From Eudromia elegans (Eukaryota > Chordata > Aves > Tinamiformes > Tinamidae): a stretch of DNA of 64,000 nucleotides. A program made the translations under genes and the position numbers. The stretch is from contig PTEX01000003.1 of assembly GCA_003342815.1 (NCBI GenBank), positions 6,551,430 through 6,615,429 of the forward strand, in the 5' to 3' direction. Every line of letters begins with the position of its first letter. The stretch's first letter is position 1. Below, in pieces: positions 54,901 to 64,000 of this stretch. The notes beneath the pieces were generated by a model. That model had not been told where the DNA came from, ran no database searches, and saw only the letters and a list, made by a program, of their open reading frames with translations.

Positions 54901-57900
54901 GGTGCACCAAGCGGTGCCAGGGAGCATTCCCGGGCCTGGGAATGCGAACATCCCCATTGGATTTTCCCTGGCACGGCTTTCAGACGGGGTCCTCTGCCAC
55001 TCTCCCGAGCAGCTAATCCCTCGACAGAGTCTGGGAATTGCTGTGGTCCAGGCAGCGTGTCCAGCTGGCACTTCATGGGCAGCCGCTCTGTTTTGGAAGG
55101 CCAGAGAGCAGCCCCCTGTGAGGGCTGTTCCGTGCTCGTCGGTCTCACTGCATGTTTGGTTGAGTAATCCACACTTACACTTTATGTCTCGGGAAAGGGG
55201 CACTTCTGGCAGAAGTTCAAAATGACTCCTGCACCCCTTGTGGGGTGCACGTAAGCCCAGACTCCGCTCTGGAGGGCATTAGCCTGAGGAAACTGAGAAC
55301 ATACTGACTCACCAGCCCAAGAAGTGCAGTAGGAGCTGCCTCAACAGGCTTCTGGCTGAACGGGGGAAGGCCAGAGCAGGAGTGAGCGGAGCCAGTATCA
55401 GTGCAGGTAGCCCGTGCTGAAAGCTCTTGTCAGGAGAGGACAGAGTGTCCAGAGAAAAGGCTTAGCCGTGTGTGAGTTCATGTTATCCCGACGTGAAGAA
55501 GTGCTTTCTGCTGGTCTGAGCGGTGGTTAGAGCGGAAGGATGGCCTAGGTGCACAGTGCAAGAGCCCCACAGCCAGGAAGGCTGAAGACCATTTGGTTTC
55601 ATTCAGGTGCTCCGGGTGACTGGTTATTAGCCGTTCCCCCTGGCCCCTGTGCTCAGCCTGCATTTTGCCCTGTCTCTCCGGGCTCCTGCACGTGGCAGAA
55701 TACGGCAGCTGGTGAAAGAAAAGCAGGACAAGCAGAACTTGCCCCATGTTAGTGGTGCAGCCACGGAGGCATCTGCTCAGACAGGAGCTCCTCCGTGGGG
55801 CGGTTCTGGTCCCCGCTAGGGAAGGGGATGGTGCCTTCTCCTGTTGCTGGTTTATGAGCCCAATTCCCTCTCACTGTGCTAGTTCTCTTCCTCAAAGCAA
55901 GCTGGGCAAAGCCTGGAGGGAGGAGGGACAGAAAATCCTGCACACGGCAATTGCAGGCAGTTTCTAGAGCAGAATTCCTGCGGGAATCCTGCCGCGGCCT
56001 TCAGCTCGCATGCTAGGCAGCGTCACGTGGAGGAGACGGCCTCACCCCGACGGTGTCCCTGACACCGGAACAGAATCCAAGACGTTCGCAGCTGGGGCCG
56101 TACAGGGCAGCCGGGGCGCCCGGCCCTCGCCGTCATGCCGTGCCGTGGAGATGGCCATGGCACAAACACCTTTGCTTGTGCCCGCCCGTGTTAGCACTCC
56201 TTGCTGTTTGAAGCCACGATTGTGCTGTGTGATTGGCCACACGGGGAGGGTTTATTTCAGCATATGATCTTAGAAGCGCAGTAAATGCTTCACTGCCTTG
56301 GCCCTCCTGCTTTAGTGTTTTGCTGCCTCAAGTTTTCCGTGTCTCTCCTATTACACCGGAGCTTGTGATTCATGTTATCCCCCTCTCTTTGAATCAGGCT
56401 AAATTTGTCCAAGGTGGCCTGAGGCAACAGAGCTACTTCCCAATGCAGCTTCCTTTCTCGCAATGTGAAGAGTGCTTCTTTCTGCGTTTCTTGCTTTTTC
56501 TCCTTCCACTCTTACTGACTAGCTACCCACACCGTGAGGATTCTTCCTAATCCCTAACAGGATCATCACTGAATCCTAACAGGATCTCATTGGCCATCTT
56601 GAACCCCTGCCTGTTCTGCAGTATTTTGTGGGCTGCCTGCCCCCACCATCTGCCTGGTGCCTCTGAATCACTGACCTAGAGTCCTGCAAAGGTTTTTTTC
56701 AATGTAGCACTCCCAGTTTCCTCTCTCTAGTTCTTATTTACAGCTCAGTGGAGAACTGGGATATTCGGGTTTTTGTCTTTAATTTTTTTCTCTCCTCCTT
56801 TCTCCCCATCCCCTTAAAATCCCTGGAAAGAAGCTCTGATAGCCCAACTTACAGGGAATGCCCCAGTAAGTCTGAACTCTGAAAGAGCTGCTGGCTGGTG
56901 TTTGGGAGGGACACAGTTACGTCTGGAGTTAGGTAGCTGGGTTATAGACAAAATACCTGGAAGCCCGCACAAGAAGCGATGGGAGTGCACAGCTACCAGC
57001 CCATAATTACGTTATCAAGAGCTGATACTGCTATTTGCTGCATAAACAGTAGCTAGTGCATCAGTGAGTAAGCATTTTGGATGTTTAGCTTTGGCTGTGC
57101 CTTTTCCTCCAGGAACTGGTGCACTTGCTGTTGGCACAGGCGTGAATGTAGGTTTGAGATGCAAACCCCACCGATCTCCCCACAGAATTTTGACAGGCGA
57201 ACGCTCGGGAGACGCGCACGTCCCTGCCAGCCCTCTGATCAGAGGCACTGCGCCTGTCTGCAGCCTGCTGATTTCTCACAGTCTGAGCGGAGCACCGCCG
57301 TGCTCGCAAACAAGGCAAAAACAGCATCCTTTCTGCGGGGCCCCCTGCAGCCAGAAAGGCAGCGGGACCAACAGTGAACTCCCTGTTCTCAGAAAGAGGC
57401 TTCTTGCCAGAAATATTCTCCTTTGGGATGACAAGAAGCTAGAAGAGGTCAGCCCAAGGAGTAGCATTTCTGGCAAAACTGAGAGCGCTGGTTAATGGGT
57501 TCTTCACACAAGCTGCATCAGCCCCCACATCATTCTGGTATCACCTACCTTTAGTTATTAGCACCAGACACTGCTGGCTTGGCAGGCACCGCTCTGCTGA
57601 GCTAAGCAGGGGCTAATTATGTGAAAAGATGATGCAAGATCTGACCCTTACTAGTAGCCTGTCAAAGGTAGATTTTATTCAGGTACCTTCAGTGATTATT
57701 AGTAGAACTGAATAAGAACTAGTGCAGAAATATATTCTTTGCTTTGCTTAACTAAGGGAGCCAGTGGCATATGCTTGAGAACAGATGTTATGTACAGTCT
57801 CAACTCAAACCTTCTCACGGCTGGAACATTTTCTCATTTAATGCTCTTGATGCAAGGAAATACCACCAACAGCTCAAGTGCAGAACTCTATAGCCTGTGC

Positions 57901-58263
57901 CATGAAGACAAGAAAGGGATAATAATGTTGAAACTGCCTAATTTCTTCTGGCAGTTAGAAGAGGTAAGTTAGCAAAGCAGTGTTTTCAATGCCCCATTGA
58001 GTGTCAACCAGTAAAGTACTTTCTGGGTGATAGGACAAAGCTAAATATAAAGGCTGGAGAGAGGATGCCCCATTGAAATGTACACAGAGTGGCTCCAGGA
58101 CAGTATTGCTCACTAGAGAGATGGCCCAAAGAAGAGAGGTGTTCTCCCGTTCTGGATGCCCTGGGAAAAAAAAAGAAGATACAATATGCTTCCCTCTCTT
58201 TCTCCATCCTCGGAGCTCAAACCACAGAGGAGAAGGAAAACTCACCTTGTTCACCTTCTCTCT
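51971..58263. other. Intergenic region between GSK3B and CFAP91
   Basis: GC-rich up to about 55,200, then closer to average composition. It contains many overlapping open frames on both strands (up to 281 codons) with no recognisable domain. The right edge should include the 3' UTR of the minus-strand gene. I looked for nuclear-receptor-like coding sequence, because NR1I2 lies here in mammals, and saw none. Confidence 0.55.
57674..57679 (-). terminator. Possible poly(A) signal of the minus-strand gene
   Basis: AATAAA on the minus strand (TTTATT on +) lies about 590 bases after the CFAP91 stop. An ATTAAA variant at 57837-57842 is nearer. The choice between them is uncertain. Confidence 0.25.
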
Positions 58264-58565
58264 CTAGGAAGCCATGGCCTCTGTGTCTGATGCATCCAAA
58301 TGGGTCTCTGCTATCTCTTCTGGGCTCTCACCATCCGCAAGTTCAGCTGGTTCCTGTGTGACTGTAAGGGAGCAGGGGCTCTCTGTGGCACTCGGTCCAG
58401 CTGAGGTCCTGCTCGAGGCAGCGCTAGCTGTTGCAGCAGGAGGATCTCCCCTTGGCTCACTGGCAGACTTCTCCTGAGGCAAGGCCACATCAGCCACTAG
58501 TCTCTCTGTGTCCCTGTAGATGATCTGATGAGCAGCAAGGATGTGTTTTCTTTGGGACTGCCTCA
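58264..58565 (-). CDS. CFAP91: CFAP91 last coding exon
   Basis: The exon runs from the acceptor ttatgcacag to the stop TAG at 58266-58264. Its first two bases join the last G of the preceding exon to give Val; 99 codons follow. It begins RQSQRKHILAAHQIIYRDTE, a conserved basic/helical segment, then becomes a low-complexity tail rich in Ala, Ser, Glu and Pro (PPAATASAASSRTS; ELADGESPEEIAETHLD). CFAP91 (MAATS1) is a calmodulin/radial-spoke-associated ciliary protein of sperm flagella and motile cilia. The tail is probably poorly conserved. The gene call rests on the C-terminal sequence and on position beside GSK3B. Confidence 0.75.

Positions 58566-64000
<5,435 letters not shown>

Overview
This is vertebrate nuclear DNA, most likely from a bird. 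The interspersed repeats are few and are mainly CR1 LINE fragments ending in the avian-style 8-base terminal repeats, with a few eroded MIR-like and other ancient amniote pieces. Introns are kilobases long with GT-AG borders, and there are no bacterial features.

Positions 1 to about 48,800 hold the 3' two thirds of GSK3B (glycogen synthase kinase 3 beta) on the + strand. Seven constitutive coding exons (518-648, 1938-2044, 9812-9909, 20853-20948, 32673-32859, 38691-38789, 43890-43957) run from residue 160 to the stop codon at residue 421 (human 420-residue numbering). They include the catalytic HRD and DFG motifs, the activation loop with Tyr216 and the substrate-docking region. Exon lengths are 131, 107, 98, 96, 187, 99 and 68 bp, and the reading frame is kept at every junction. 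An eighth exon of 39 bp (30489-30527) encodes the 13-residue insert of the neuronal isoform GSK3-beta-2. Exons 1-4 lie upstream of the window. A 3' UTR of about 4.8 kb follows, alternating AT-rich blocks with very GC-rich islands, and it has several poly(A) signals.

Positions 48,800-58,260 are intergenic. The left part is GC-rich and carries a CR1 3'-end scrap (49215-49333). A young-looking 5'-truncated CR1 with an unbroken reverse transcriptase frame lies at 50467-51970. I found no supportable host gene here.

Positions 58,264-64,000 hold the last three coding exons of a minus-strand gene, called here CFAP91 (MAATS1), a ciliary/flagellar protein. It is convergent with GSK3B. In mammals NR1I2 lies between these two genes; I could not see it here.

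The most unexpected observation is a set of three possible minus-strand exons (18195-18095, 17000-16896, 12175-11931) inside the large GSK3B intron. They have compatible splice phases and one continuous open frame, but I do not recognise the protein. A 30-nt in-frame possible microexon (23609-23638) is a second, weaker suggestion of undescribed splicing.
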